Positions 1 through 11,749 of a DNA stretch of 64,000 bases are shown here, one piece after another. The translations under genes and the position numbers were made by a program. The stretch is from Diplolepis rosae (lineage: Eukaryota > Arthropoda > Insecta > Hymenoptera > Diplolepididae): the NCBI GenBank assembly GCA_030998225.1, contig JAPYXD010000466.1:1529001-1593000 (forward strand), in the 5' to 3' direction. The notes beneath the pieces were generated by a model. The model made no database searches, had not been told where the DNA came from, and worked only from the letters and a program-made list of their open reading frames with translations. Positions within the stretch are counted from its first letter, which is position 1; every line of letters begins with the position of its first letter.

Positions 1-520
1 AATTTGTAGGTCTTTATGTAGAAAATAATATTGTATCATAACGTTTTTTCGTATCTCGTATAGTTTAACTGGAAAATGGAATTTTGATATGGACTTTTTC
101 CGAATTTAAATATGCTGTAACATTTCTAATTTTGATTTAATCAAAAAATGTTATTAAGATAATTTGTAGAAATTTATGAGCACTATCAAAAACCAGTATT
201 GAAATTTTTGATTTTTTCAAAAAGTTATTTTCAAGAACACAAAAGTAGTGCTCAATCCCTCAATTTTGATTGAATGTGGCTGGTTAACGAACTTGTCCTT
301 ATTCTTTCGGCTCCGATAAAGTGTGGTAAAGCACAATTCAATCTGATAATTCTATCGAGAGTTATGCCGCACACGACCTACAGACAGACAGACAGACAGA
401 CACTTTCGTAAAAACCCTTTTTTCGGACTCAGGGGGTCTCGAAACGTAAAGATTTGATGAAATTTTCGAAAGTCATTTTTCACATAAAACCAATTCCTTC
501 TCATCCATGATGAGAATGTA
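1..520 (+). repeat. Dispersed repeat, copy 1 (cut by window edge)
   Basis: Reads nearly base for base like 36517-37030 in the same orientation. Shared landmarks are a (CAGA)n run near 389-403, a GGGGGTCTCGAAACG block, and a terminal palindrome CCTTCTCATC-C-ATGATGAGAATGTA at 496-520 where similarity stops. It codes for nothing visible. It is probably the end of an unclassified mobile element. Confidence 0.8.
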
Positions 521-854
521 ATAAATCAGTTTCTAATTAAGATATTGGAATATTCTCCGTTATGTCGAAAAAATATATATTTTTGTAATAACTACACTGG
601 ACAAATAGTAAAAGCAATTAACGCAATTAGTAAGTTTTACAAAAACGTATTGGTAACATCTATTATAAGCTCGATACAATGTGGGAATGCATGAAAATAG
701 TCGCGGCTACAAAATGGACCGACTAATCAGATTTTGTAAGTTTTAATAAAAATTTTAATCATTGCTACTCAGTTAATATTGCTGTAAGAACTAAGGTGCT
801 TAGATGATACAGACTAAAAAACATACTTGTGACCCTTTTTTACAAAAAAAAATA
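521..854. other. Unassigned AT-rich spacer
   Basis: No ORF, hairpin or recognisable element end was seen here. Confidence 0.5.
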
Positions 855-3145
855 GGTACCCGGGACGAAAAAGAAGAATCTCTCTTCAGTCTCTCGCGTC
901 TCCCCAGTCTCTTTTCGAGTCTCTCTCCGCGCAACCAGGTAGACTCCGCAGAGACTGGCGCGTCTTTACTGGGTCTCTGAAAGCAATACTCAAGTCTCGG
1001 GTAGAGAGACTGAGTATCTGTGCGAGAGATTCTTAGGAGACTACCAAGTCTTTCGTAAATCTCGGAATCAGAATCTTTAATCTCTCTATGCTTACACGGA
1101 GAACATTTATTTTAATAAAAAAAATACTTCTTCCAGAATTCACTATCTAAACGATTGTTTACATTCTATACTTACATATAGACGACCAGAATGTCGACTC
1201 AGTTTGGGTACAGGGTGATATAAGGTTGAAGGTCTTAAGTATATTAATTCTATACGCTTACATAAACCTAACTAATACAAGTTAATAATAACGCCGCAAT
1301 GTATAAGATATATCGCTCGCTTCACGCTGACAAGTAAAATTCGAACTCTCCTTATATACTAACTAGGAGCATGTATCACCACTTGTGAGAGAATATTAGT
1401 GCCGGCCTCAAAATTCCCCTGCCCTAAAATCTGCCACTGAAGGATCAAGAAATTTTGAGGGCCCCAAGATAATGAAATAAAAATTTACATGTGAAGTAAG
1501 ATTTTGTCTAGTATTAAATGAAACAAATAATTGAGTAGCAAAATAGATTTTTTTAAATTATTTATATTTTCAGGATCAACTAATTTATTTTTATTTTATT
1601 TCCGTATATCGATTAGTTGAAAAATTTTCATGTATAGTAAAAATATGAATGAAAATCTACTTTTATTTGATCAGTCAAGTTCAATCATCAATAATATAAA
1701 TAATATAAATTTTCTCAAGCAATATCTAATTTATTTAAAATAATATCAATGAAAGTAACAAATTTTTCTATAATATATGAAAAATTGAAATTTGTTTACA
1801 ATTTTTCATAATAATTTTTGTTGGGACATTAAGCATTTTATTATTTCATACTAAAGTTACAGTGAAAACTATTATGATTTTCAGGCGTCAATTAAATGTA
1901 ATATTCATTTTTTATTCAAAGTTAAAAAATAATTATTGATTCACGTTTTGTAAATAAATTTACAACATAATAAAAGTTTTTAAATAAATTATATTAGATA
2001 AATGAATCAATGTTACGAAAATAAATTTTGGGGAAAGAAATAGACTAAAGAATATGAAAAATTAAAAATACAGTGTATTGCTTTTATTAATTTAAACTTA
2101 CATCCAATTTTTTTGTATATAATATTGTCCATCGCGCAATTTGTGAGCCGTGGTAAGCGTAGCTTCAGTAATATTTTTAGATTTTCAGATTCTGTGCAAA
2201 AATATAAAAATTCATATATTGGAAAATATGAAAAAAAATTCATCTGGGCCAAATTATTATAGTGAATTATTTTTAAGGTTTAGTTTTGAGTAATGAACAA
2301 CTGTACAAAATTTGTAATTATAAAACTAATTTTTTTGCAAATTACAATTTCTTGGAAATGTTGAAAAAACATGTTTTCAGGATTTTCGTAAAAAAAAATT
2401 GATCATATTGTGTTGCCATTCCTTCAGCTTAAGCCAAAGAAGCATGCCTTTATGTTATTTTCATGAAAGAAAATTCAATTCGCGAATCTAAATACCTGAA
2501 GATTGCTTAAATGACAAAATTTTCAATGTGATCAACTTTTTTTTTTAAATATTTTTTCAAACAAATTCAAAAAACAGCTGTTTACGACACTTAAATAAAC
2601 TTGTAACTTGCACAAACATTAGTTTTTTCATTCCTTATTTTTTATTGTCGTTCACTACTCAAAACTGTACTTAATAAAAATTTGCCATAATAATTGGGCC
2701 CAGATGAAGTTTTTTTCAAATTTTTACACAGAACAAAAGATATCCGATCGAACTAAAACTTTGAGGGCTTACTACTGTATTATTTTCTATTATTGTTTAT
2801 AAAGAGGAGGAGGCAGTAGGAATGAATTTATTTGATATAATTATCGTTAGTACTTGTAATGATAGAATATGAAACATTTCTTTTCTAAATGCATTATATA
2901 ATGGATCAAGTTTTTCAATCTTGGAGACTAAAATCTCTGAGACAGAGATTCAAGTCTCCGCGAGACTGAGTTTCAAAAAGAAAGACTGGCTCACTTTTTA
3001 TTGATCTCTGGCCGGGAGATCACCGAGACCGTGAAAGACTGTTGGGCTCACGAGAGAGACTGACGGAGACTATCAGAGACTCATATAGAGACTGGGGAGA
3101 CGCGAGAGACCGAGGAGAGATTCTTCTTTTTCGTCCCGGGTAACC
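855..3145. mobile_element. TIR element with GAGAC/GTCTC-rich subterminal arrays
   Basis: About 56 bp at 855-910 is the inverted complement of 3090-3145, starting GGTACCCGGGACG. Both ends continue for about 150-200 bp with many copies of AGTCTC/GAGACT. The interior is AT-rich and has no transposase, so this is a non-autonomous DNA transposon. The superfamily was not identified and a TSD could not be fixed. Confidence 0.72.
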
Positions 3146-3235
3146 ACGACTAATACTTTCTCTCAGTGTATTGACTCAATAATATTAATTCCCCAAGACT
3201 TTTCAACAATAATGAATTTTTTCAGCTGAAACTCT

Positions 3236-3395
3236 AGGACATAATAAAGGACACAATAGCGGATGGCTGTAGACTTTAATTAGTTTTGAACAATTAAATA
3301 AGTTTTAGTGTCGGTAAAACAGGAATTATTATTTTTTATTGTTTAAAAGTAATTAAAGTCTACAGACATCCGCTAATATGACCTTCATTATGACC
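3236..3395. mobile_element. Foldback (hairpin) MITE
   Basis: Two arms, about 3236-3295 and 3342-3395, are imperfect inverted complements (AGCGGATGGCTGTAGACTTT against AAAGTCTACAGACATCCGCT). They leave only a short centre, as in a foldback miniature element. Confidence 0.7.
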
Positions 3396-3499
3396 TACAT
3401 TCTCAAATAACATAATTCATTTTTGTGGGAAAATAATGCAAATGCAAATACTGTCAAATTATAAATATTGTTTCTCTTATTTTGCGTATTTTGACGTTA

Positions 3500-3945
3500 A
3501 TGTCATTATTAAATTAATTTATTTTACACATTTGCCTTTTTTAATCTAAATGATTTGTTTGATTTGTTACGGCGGTAGTTAAAGTCGCATCATGTACAAA
3601 AGTAAAAAATTACAATTGAATGACATCAGAGACTTTACATTATTCATGCAACTTTAATTAATATCAGCAACTTTTATTACGTAAAATTCATTATAAAATT
3701 CATTTATTTTACACATTTGCATTTCTCAATCCAAATGATTTGTTTGATTACTCACAGCGGTCGGTAAAGTCGCATCATGCACAAAAGAAAAAAATTACAA
3801 TTGAATGGCATCAGAGGCTTTAAAAAATACTGCTTACATTATTCATGCAACTTTAATTAATATCAGCTACTTTTATTACATAAAGTTCATTATTAAATTC
3901 ATTTATCTTACACATTTGTATTTCTTAATCTTTAATTCTGTTTTC
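3500..3945. repeat. Tandem repeat, about 190 bp unit, 2.3 copies
   Basis: The block TTTTACACATTTGC...AATGATTTGTTTGATT...GTCGCATCATG...CAACTTTAATTAATATCAGC recurs at about 3520, 3707 and, partially, 3905. Small reading frames across it are incidental. Confidence 0.75.
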
Positions 3946-4141
3946 AAATTTAGCGCGCAAAATGCTACTGAGAGCAGTTCAAGCCGCTTTCAGTGACAGG
4001 TATTATGTTTTTCTAGTTTTTATCGCTGAAAAATAAGATAATTGTATTTATTTCTTCACCTTCTAATCCAAATTTGGCCACAGAATCATAATTTCAATGC
4101 TGTTAATGTCTTTTTTACCGTTCTTAGCCGTAATAATGCGA

Positions 4142-4186
4142 GGTCATAGAACGGTCATAGAACGGTCAGAGAACGGTCAGAGTATT
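4142..4186 (+). repeat. Short tandem repeat of AGAACGGTCA units
   Basis: About three to four copies of a 12 bp unit (AGAACGGTCAtAG / gAG), followed by an inverted copy CTATGACCGTTCT at 4187-4199, so the block could fold. Confidence 0.6.
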
Positions 4187-4470
4187 CTATGACCGTTCTC
4201 GCACACGGGTCCGCTAGAGTTTCTGTAGAATTTTTGATTTCCATTGTCTTGATGGAGGGGGATCTTTTTCTTTTTCAAATAAGGACGTGTTTTCTTAATT
4301 TCTTCTCTCAACCGGTGCAATAACGACGCATAATGCGCTCCAGTTATCGTTTGTTCTTTTTCCCAATAATCGGTGAAGATGATTCCGCTATATGCTTGTG
4401 GCCTCAACTATTTCGCGCACTTTGATTCGTCGATTTTCTCAATCATTTCGTGGGTAGTCACTTCCACTGA
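4178..4470 (-). pseudogene. Mariner transposase fragment, deleted
   Basis: On the minus strand, 4407 to about 4215 reads as mariner catalytic-domain sequence (EKEQTITG...YASLL.RL, then KKKKI.L.HQDN, the region of the second catalytic D). Upstream on the same strand, up to about 4470, a stretch resembles the linker before the helix-turn-helix, so the first catalytic region has been deleted. Only about 75 residues of an expected 345 remain. It is a dead relic with no TIRs found. Confidence 0.65.
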
Positions 4471-5237
4471 ACGTCTCGAACGATTATATATATATATTTA
4501 TATACACTACCGGTCAAAATTGTGGGACCACCTACAAAAATTGTATTAAAAACATGCTCGTCTTTGAAAGCGGCTATCTCCGTGAAAAATTAAGTTAGAA
4601 ATATTTTTAAGAAGGCGTTTGAAATATTATGTAATTTCGCGTCGAAGAAGCTCTATTTGAAGTATTTTTATCAAATAGAAGCCGAGATAGCGCGTGAGAA
4701 AGGCCGATGTAATTTCCCATTTTGACAAATTTTCACTTTTAAACTTCAGCTTCCTGCATACTTTAGGGAAGTTATAGGAAAAATTTAAAAATTTTCTAAA
4801 ATAACGCCTAAAGCCTCAGCTATAGCTTGAGCCCAAAAACATTTAAAAATTTTCATTAGTTTCCGAGATATGACTTTATTTGTTGAGCAATACTCGAAAG
4901 ATTTTTGAAGCAGCGTTTCAGCCGGTCGCTCGACTCACGAGACACTGTCAGGGCGCAATAAGCGGTAGGCGCCAAACGGGGCACCACGATTCGGAGAATA
5001 TTTATTCTTTTTTTGATCTCTTGTCACTCAAATACATTTTAATTGTTTCCAAAGTTTCCAAAAATAATAATAATTTGTTACTGCATTACAAAATTTGAAT
5101 TTAAACAAATTTTAAATAAAATATAATATTTAATGAAAAACAAATTTAATTGTTTGAAAATTATCCTCTGATTGTTACAAATTTTTCATTCTTAACACCA
5201 AAATTTATCCTGTTTTTTCGTGTGTAAGTTGATAAAA
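4471..5237. other. Unassigned; one-sided Tc1-like terminus near 4503
   Basis: TACACTACCGGTCAAAATTG at 4503 resembles Tc1/mariner-type terminal repeats, but no opposing end or transposase was found. The rest is AT-rich and looks noncoding. Confidence 0.3.
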
Positions 5238-6487
5238 AAAAGTTAATGAAGCGAGAAATTTTATTTACGAAGGGAGGCGTATTGATGACCTAAAAGTTCT
5301 TCGCAAAATCTTGAAATGCCAAAAGTGTCAGCAATTAATTTTCTTGGAAAATATGACGAATGAAAGTCGAAGAGGGTTAAAATGTTTGACTGTAGCTCAC
5401 GTTCATACAGGGAATTATCACTCAGTAAACGAAGGAACAAAACGTCTCCTTTGAGATCAACAACATAATGATGTCACAACAGATGCAGTTTTAGGTAAGA
5501 GAATTGTAATTTTCTATAAAAGTGGTAATTTTTAAAAAATACTCTCCAATATGAAGAACTCATATATGATTAGTTATTTTAGGTACGTATCATGCTGGAG
5601 TAGCATGCACAGAGTTGAATAAAATTTTGGCATGTTTAGATATACATAACGTATCTCCCACATTATTGAGAAAATATGAGCAAGAAGTTGGGTCAGCTAT
5701 TGAGAAAGCAGCCAAACGTAGTTGCATATCAGCAGCTGAAGAAGAGCGTAAACTAGTCATTGGGAAAATGGAAGAATTATGCACTGAACTGTTAATAGTT
5801 TTACAGTTTTGATTATTATTTTAATTTAGATCAACTTTAAGGAAATTAGTTAACTAATCATGCAAATAATTAGATTTATACAATGAATTTATACATTTTT
5901 ATTTTGCTAGTATATACGTATAGACAAGAAATTTTTAAAAGTACCATCAAGTTCTTCGATGAACAAGTTTATTTCTGAATATTGTTGTATTAATGTTTCA
6001 TGTAACTAAATTTGAATAAATTTTGATTCATCGATGAAATTTAAGTTTTATATAAAATAAGTTTATTATAAAATAAACTACAAAATTAATTGATCATTTG
6101 CAGTGATTTAAAGTTGCGATTGTAACAGTACACTTGAATAATCATCTGTATGTTTTATATTGTATTTATTAATATAAAATAAAAAAATGTAACAACATAC
6201 AATAATTTTATTTTCAAAGTATGACAAAAATAGTTTAAGCTTATGCTGTACTATATATATATACACACATGTACACACAATAAACTGAATTTTTTTTATG
6301 AACGAAAAAATTGTCTCATAATAATTTATTTATTGTATATTCTAACTAAACTTTTCTTTTAGGGCTGAAGAAATAAGTACAGACTTTTTAGACGAAAGTT
6401 TAATTGAAAAAATGTCTACGCTTGATAAAAATAAGAATGACAAAGAGTTTGATCAACTCATTTCTTCCAAAGTAATTATTATAGTCT
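5238..6487 (+). pseudogene. Mutator-like transposase, 5' exons (interrupted)
   Basis: Three pieces match the N-terminal half of the Mutator-like transposase family whose core reads DMGW.KRGNGRSY. Exon 5238-5494 has GRRIDDLKVL and paired CxxC at KCQKCQ, and carries an in-frame TGA at 5452-5454. A GT-AG intron spans 5495-5582. The next exon, from 5583, has GTYHAGV...LACLDIHNVSP...YEQEVGSAIEKAAK. A further open stretch, 6363-6487, ends ...IIIV. The frame resumes at 25835 after a 19.3 kb nested insertion; removing that insertion with one GTCT copy restores IIIVSYDMGW. Family recognition is from memory of the conserved motifs. The stop and frameshifts make it a pseudogene. Confidence 0.7.
5811..6360. 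other. Intronic or degraded AT-rich spacer
   Basis: Lies between the second and third recognisable pieces of the Mutator-like gene. A polypyrimidine tract and AG at 6361-6362 look like a splice acceptor. Nothing else was seen. Confidence 0.4.
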
Positions 6488-7603
6488 TGTGACGTCCTAA
6501 GTTTTAAATTATAATATATATATTTCTTATCTAAAGTCTAGAGCCAATTACCCTAACTATGTTCCTCTGTTTATTGTTAAAATTAACAATTAACCGGGTA
6601 GAAGACAAGCCAAATGAATCAAATTACAATTGATGTTAATAATAATTTATTAATAAAAATACAAATTTTATTTTAACCCAAGGGAATTTTAATTGTTGGT
6701 TGCAGGCTGTTTTTCATTTGGTTGGTCGAGTCTGATTGCTCCAACCTTAAAGAAAAACACACCGTGAGTCTAAAGGCCTCAAAAAGAAAAGAGAGAAGAG
6801 AACTTTAATAAAAACAATGTTATTTCGACTTACCGATTGTTCTTGATGTTGAGGCCTCTTGAAAACGATAATCCTTTAGGTTCTGTTGATCCTCTGCTAA
6901 TCGGGCACCTCCCCTAATTATCCTTGTTGATCAACAGTGGCAGGGGAATCCTTTGTTTAACGGGTATCCTTATTTTGATACCTCGATGACAATGGCACTA
7001 AATCCAATGTAATGATATTCACTCCGTTGTTGATAGATTACACGGAGAAAAATAGTTGAAGTAATTTTACTCAACTCTGTCGATTAAACTTGGGACATAA
7101 GGACATTTGAACATCTATTAAATCCTAGTCGGGTACAATCAATTTGATATATACCTAAATCACCCAAAGTGAATAACAATAAGCGTTACATAGGGAATAG
7201 TAAGGAGTTGAGTAAAACGTTATCGACGACAGGGCACCAACATGCGTCAGTGGCTTAATATGAAATTTATAAGTATATCACCGACGCTTGAGGTGCTTCA
7301 AACCGTAGTTGGTAAAATGAGCATCGGGCGTATTATTTGAACTGGCAATAGTATGGTTCTCTCAAATAAAAAAAAATTCTTACCTCGAGCCTGCCAATAA
7401 CCATCCGGTACATACGTAAACAACTTACAAATACATTCACACCATTCAGACGTAGCCAATCACATTTCAAATTACAAATACATTTAAACATATAACCTTA
7501 CATGTATAAAACTATTAACTACACTTATATATAGTACGATACTTGGAACTTTCTTATATAGTGACTGCCTGAGTTATTAAAAGCTTGTGAGAGTAAGTGC
7601 CGT

Positions 7604-9996
7604 TGTTACGAGCAAACCGTGAATAAAATATTAAAAATTATAATAAGTTGTAATTTCATAAAAATATTTTATTATTACCTAAGCGAAGTATTTACGCAAG
7701 ACTCAAATAAACAATAAATAGTTCATTCACGGTTCTCGTAACCTGAGCGCTTTTGCACGCTCAGCAGAGGCAGGTAAAGGGGTCGGTTCAAGGACCTAAA
7801 CATATTAAGAAAACTCAAAATTAAAACAACAATCTCCATGCAATGGGAAAGATTGTTTATAATAATAAATAAGGTTATAGGTATATATGTGTATATGTAT
7901 GATCTATAATATTATATATATATATATGTATTGTATACTTTTGTTATATTATTATAGATAATATAACATGGGTTATTCATAATAACGCTAACTTGAGCGT
8001 TTAGATTTGTGTCCATGTTATAATGTGTGTGCATATATTCACGTGCCAATTATGACAAAAGATATTGGCACCTAAATGTATGCATGTAAATATATAATAA
8101 AATTAAATTAAGCAGGCATGAAGTAAGAATGGAAGAATGAATTAAAATAATGTAAATGGAATGAATGAAGATTAAGAAAAACGTGGAAGTTTAAAAATTG
8201 TAAAGAACGATAGAGAAGAGAATGCGAGAAAACAGCGAACGCACGTAGGTAGGATAAATAACGGAGAAAGAAGGAAAAGGAAAACGAAAAGGAAAATGCT
8301 CACACACACGTAAGCTGGACCCTAGTGGCTGTAAGCGCAGGTATAACCCTTGCGGTGACGTCATGACACCTTACGCCTGCCGTAAACAGCTTACGCTCGC
8401 CTGTACGCACCGACTTTGACGGATCCTACGCATGTTAGAGACCACGCGCTAAAATCTTTGACCGCTGGTATCGATGTTATGCATACAATAGTATTCCTGA
8501 AACCACCTCAATCCATTAAATCACTGTTCCTATTATTTATTATACCTAAAGCTTGAGTAGCTGAAAAATTGTCGGCCAGTGAGTAATACATTACCAACAG
8601 AATCTGAACCAACATTTTTCTGAAAATATGAAAAATCGAAAAGGTGTCAGATTCCAAAAAATTCTAAAGGTCAATCTAAAATCCTGATATTGACCTACGA
8701 CTTGTTAAAATTCTGGAATAATCCAGAAATTATCATTAACTAATAAAATACCAAGTCAACAAAAATTCTCACTTGGCAATAGACATGAAGAATTTCAAAA
8801 CTACCAAGTATTTAGGTCTTCAATATTTCCAAATTCTTTCTCAGCAAAAAATTCCTCTTCAGAGAAATCACGCCACATAGAAATATTTCCAAGTCATCAC
8901 TATTCCCCACCTGTATGACATCGATACAATTCCATAAAAATCAATCAATTTGAAATCAAAAACGCAGTCTGACGAGCTTCTTACTCCGGGTAAGAACTCT
9001 AAAGAGCAAGACACGGTTCTTTGCATTCGCCCGTCCGCGGTTCGGAACAAGTAAGTCCTATCACCTGGATAGTTGACCTAGATTCGTGAAAAGACCTAGC
9101 CAGGGCCACAAATTGGGGATTTTACTTGGGCGGACGTAAATACTTCTAAAATCTTTCCTCCGACGAAAGCCGTTCACGGGGTTGTCGCGCTAAAAAATTA
9201 TACAAGTAAAATTTTTTAATCACTACGCTTCTGAAATAATATTTTGAGTGCGTCGGTGGTCGGTTAGCCGCGAGAGTTAACTGTGCGTGTACAGCCTGGC
9301 GTTGAAAAACAAAGTTCCGAAAAATAATCCTGTCGTCGAATCTCAAAACGACGAGAAGATATTTTTCGAGAAGCCACATTAAGGTTATAAACGATTAAAA
9401 GTGGAGAAAGAATACAATTTAAAAATACTGTTTTCTTTCTGGTTCGAAACCATCCATCTTTTAATTTTTATAAAATTAACAAGGCAAAAGTGTCAAGAAT
9501 TCGTGTGTGTGCGTTAATTGCAAACACGTGTAATCGGTGAAAAATGAACAAGAGTGACTAGTTTTAGTCACGCATCACAGAATTTTTAAAAGCCCAGTTG
9601 AGTCAGAAAATTAAGGGTGACATCGAAGACAGCCTTCTTCTCCAACCCTTGTCCTACCAACTGGTGGAGTTAACTACAAATATCGGTAAGCTGTATCGTT
9701 CTCAATTTATAATATTTTATTTGAATATAGAAGCAAAATCTCCTGATTGAGCCTTTCCGAAATTTAGTAGATATTTTCTTTTCATCGAAATTCTAGCATT
9801 TTATATTCCTTTCTAGTAGCCGGTAGAGAAAGTAAGGATTCCGAAAACGATCCTACTTAAAAATAAAAAAAGGGACACAAAAGTGTCCTACAGTTTGTGA
9901 AGCCTCCGCGTACACTTTTTCATCTTTTAAATAAATATTAATTTATTATTTATAATATTTAATTATTTATTTATCCCTACCACCCGTACGTAACAA
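7604..9996 (+). repeat. Element A 5' LTR (complete, 2393 bp)
   Basis: Starts TGTTACGAGC and ends CGTACGTAACAA just before the primer site. From 7760 onward it is repeated at 21594-23829. Small minus-strand ORFs (8868-9050, 9146-9379) recur in both LTRs only because the LTRs are copies. Confidence 0.85.
8356..8363 (+). promoter_or_regulatory. Perfect CRE palindrome TGACGTCA in the LTR
   Basis: TGACGTCA lies within a G+C-rich block of GTAAGC/GCTTAC inverted words (about 8308-8430), repeated in the 3' LTR near 22190. It is a candidate CREB/ATF site in the element's promoter. Function is inferred only from the motif. Confidence 0.4.
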
Positions 9997-10001
9997 ACTG
10001 T

Positions 10002-10018
10002 TGGTGGCAGCGGTGGGA
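10002..10018 (+). promoter_or_regulatory. Primer-binding site, tRNA-Leu type
   Basis: TGGTGGCAGCGGTGGGA, five bases after the LTR, is complementary to a 3' end ...TCCCACCGCTGCCA-CCA, the acceptor/T-arm sequence of a tRNA-Leu isoacceptor (known from metazoan tRNA-Leu(UAG/AAG)). It sets the start of minus-strand DNA synthesis. Confidence 0.75.
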
Positions 10019-10337
10019 TATCGGTCTTTCGCGCTATTCTCCACCGGCTAAGTTTACTAGTAACTCTCTGTTACTAGCAAACTTTTACTTTTCCAAATTT
10101 TCTTGTAATTTTATTTTCCATTTCAGCTTCAAGAAAAAGAAAAAAATTACAATTTTTCCGAAATTTTAAATTCAATTAGTTCTGACATTTTTCAAGTCTG
10201 GAACTTTAAAAATTTTCTTAAAATTTAATTTCTTCATATATATTGATGTGATATTATAATATAATACATATATTATATTATTGATTATCCAAACTCCACT
10301 ACCCTTAATCTAATCCTGATAAAATTCTTAAATTGAG

Positions 10338-10450
10338 CGAAATAGGTGAACCACCGCGATAATCCCGCAGGGGGTGCCAATTTCGACAGTTTCAATTCTA
10401 TTCCCGCGATAGTCCGCCGAAGGGATTGAAACTTCTCAATTTAAATAATC
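10338..10450 (+). repeat. Leader module 1, copy 1 (about 110 nt)
   Basis: GCGAAATAGGTGAACC...CCGCGATAATCCCGC...GGGTGCCAATTT...GTTTCAATTC...CGATAGTCCGCCGAAGGGATTGAAAC. Recurs at 11750-11860 and, diverged, at 11880-11985. The module can pair GTTTCAAT with ATTGAAAC, so a structured RNA element is possible. Confidence 0.7.
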
Positions 10451-10494
10451 CTTTCTCTCCAAAAATAAATAAAATTGAGTTTTGAGAATTCGCT

Positions 10495-10805
10495 TTTGTG
10501 CTCATTAGCAGAAAGTTAATTCTGAAATTCAAGCTCTTGTGCTCTTCAGCAGAGAGACTGAATTTTAAACTTCAATTTTTATTCCAACTTTTCTTTCATT
10601 AAGAATTTACACTTATGCTCTTTAGCAGAGTGTCAATTCTAGAATTAAGTCTTTTATGCTCTTTAGCAGAAAGCATTAATTCGAAAAAGAAAATTATTTT
10701 ATTTTCCTAAACTTGTGTTCTTGAGAATTCCCCTTTATGCTTTTCAGCAGAAGGTTAATTCTGAAATTTAAGCTTTTATGCTCTTTAGCAGAAAGTCTAA
10801 ATTTT
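10495..10805 (+). repeat. Leader module 2: six TTATGCTCTTTAGCAGAAAG-like repeats
   Basis: The word (T)GCTC(A/T)TTAGCAGA recurs about six times at irregular 45-70 bp spacing between the primer site and the first ORF. This is the position where the Drosophila gypsy element keeps its Su(Hw) insulator, but the motif here does not match the Su(Hw) consensus. Confidence 0.65.
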
Positions 10806-11250
10806 GAACATCAATTTTATTCCAAATTACTTCTCCAAATTATTTTTCGTATGATATACAAGACATATATTATTGATTATTGATTATTGTTATTTATTAA
10901 TTTAATTGCATTGATTATATATAATTGTAGATATTATTATTATATATAATTATATATAATTATATTGTATTAATTTAATCCAATAATTATTAATTATCAA
11001 TTGTTTAACACTATTGACATTTTATCAATATAATGTATGTTGTAATATAATGTTATAATTCTATTCTTTTTGCCTGGTGATTATTGTTAATTAATTATTG
11101 ATAAATTAATTCTAATCATTCTGATTAGCCACTTATTGACCACCAAACTATCCTAAAGTGATCTGGAGTCAAAATTAAAATTTTGTGGCCATTTTTAATT
11201 TTTTTTTCTCTCTAAATTTATACTTCATTTGTCGCCCATTACATTCTAGA

Positions 11251-11580
11251 ATAAAATAAAAGTTAATAAGTCACTCAAGGGTTTGACCTTGAGGCTAACT
11301 TGTGAGACTAATATTTAACCTTATTTTATTCGAAATCTATCATTCGATTCTTATTACATGATTCATACTTTCCTTTTAAAATAAAATAAAAGCAATCAAG
11401 TCACTCAAGGGTTTGACCTTGAGGCTATCTTGTGTTACTTAACAACGGCTTTATTTTATTTGCATTTCCCACCCCCCTAGTTATGGTACCTTATCCTAGA
11501 ATAAAATAAAGGCAATCAAGTCACTCAAGGGTTTGACCTTGAGGCTAACTTGTGTGACTTAACATCGACTTTATTTTATT
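11251..11580 (+). repeat. Leader module 3: three large nested hairpins
   Basis: Three copies, about 11251-11334, 11382-11460 and 11502-11580. Each is AATAAAATAAA...AAGTCACTCAAGG-GTTTGA-CCTTGAGG...TGTGACTT...TTATTTTATT. The inner stem CTCAAGG/CCTTGAG, middle stem AAGTCAC/GTGACTT and outer stem AATAAAATAAAG/CTTTATTTTATT are best paired in the third copy. Confidence 0.75.
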
Positions 11581-11749
11581 TACTATTTTTTTTTTTTTTA
11601 TAAATATTTTTTATTACTTTTTACTAAACAAAATGAATCAGGTTTTTCTCTCTTAAAATTTAATCAGTGTGTGAAGATCATGTTACGATTTGACTAACGC
11701 ATAGAAGAACCACTACCCGAAATCCAATCCTGATGAAATCCTTAAATTG

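Noticed and set aside
2013..2252. 79-codon minus-strand ORF in the TIR element
   Set aside because: AT-rich, Phe/Tyr/Ile-biased and without motif; expected by chance.
1090..3175. A TACACGGAGAA / TTCTCTCAGTGTA pair as ends of an element related to 7041-24674
   Set aside because: The right end matches poorly and the span would overlap, not nest with, the better supported TIR element 855-3145.
7756..7770. 5' LTR start at 7760, where the two LTR copies begin to match
   Set aside because: The TGTTACG/CGTAACAA ends and the CCGT duplication place the start at 7604; the 3' copy has lost its first 156 bp.
8868..9379. Minus-strand ORFs of 60 and 77 codons in the LTR, conserved at 22701-23212
   Set aside because: Conservation is due only to the two LTRs being recent copies of one another.
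10495..10805. Su(Hw) insulator sites
   Set aside because: The repeats do not contain the TGCATA core of the Drosophila gypsy sites; only the position is similar.
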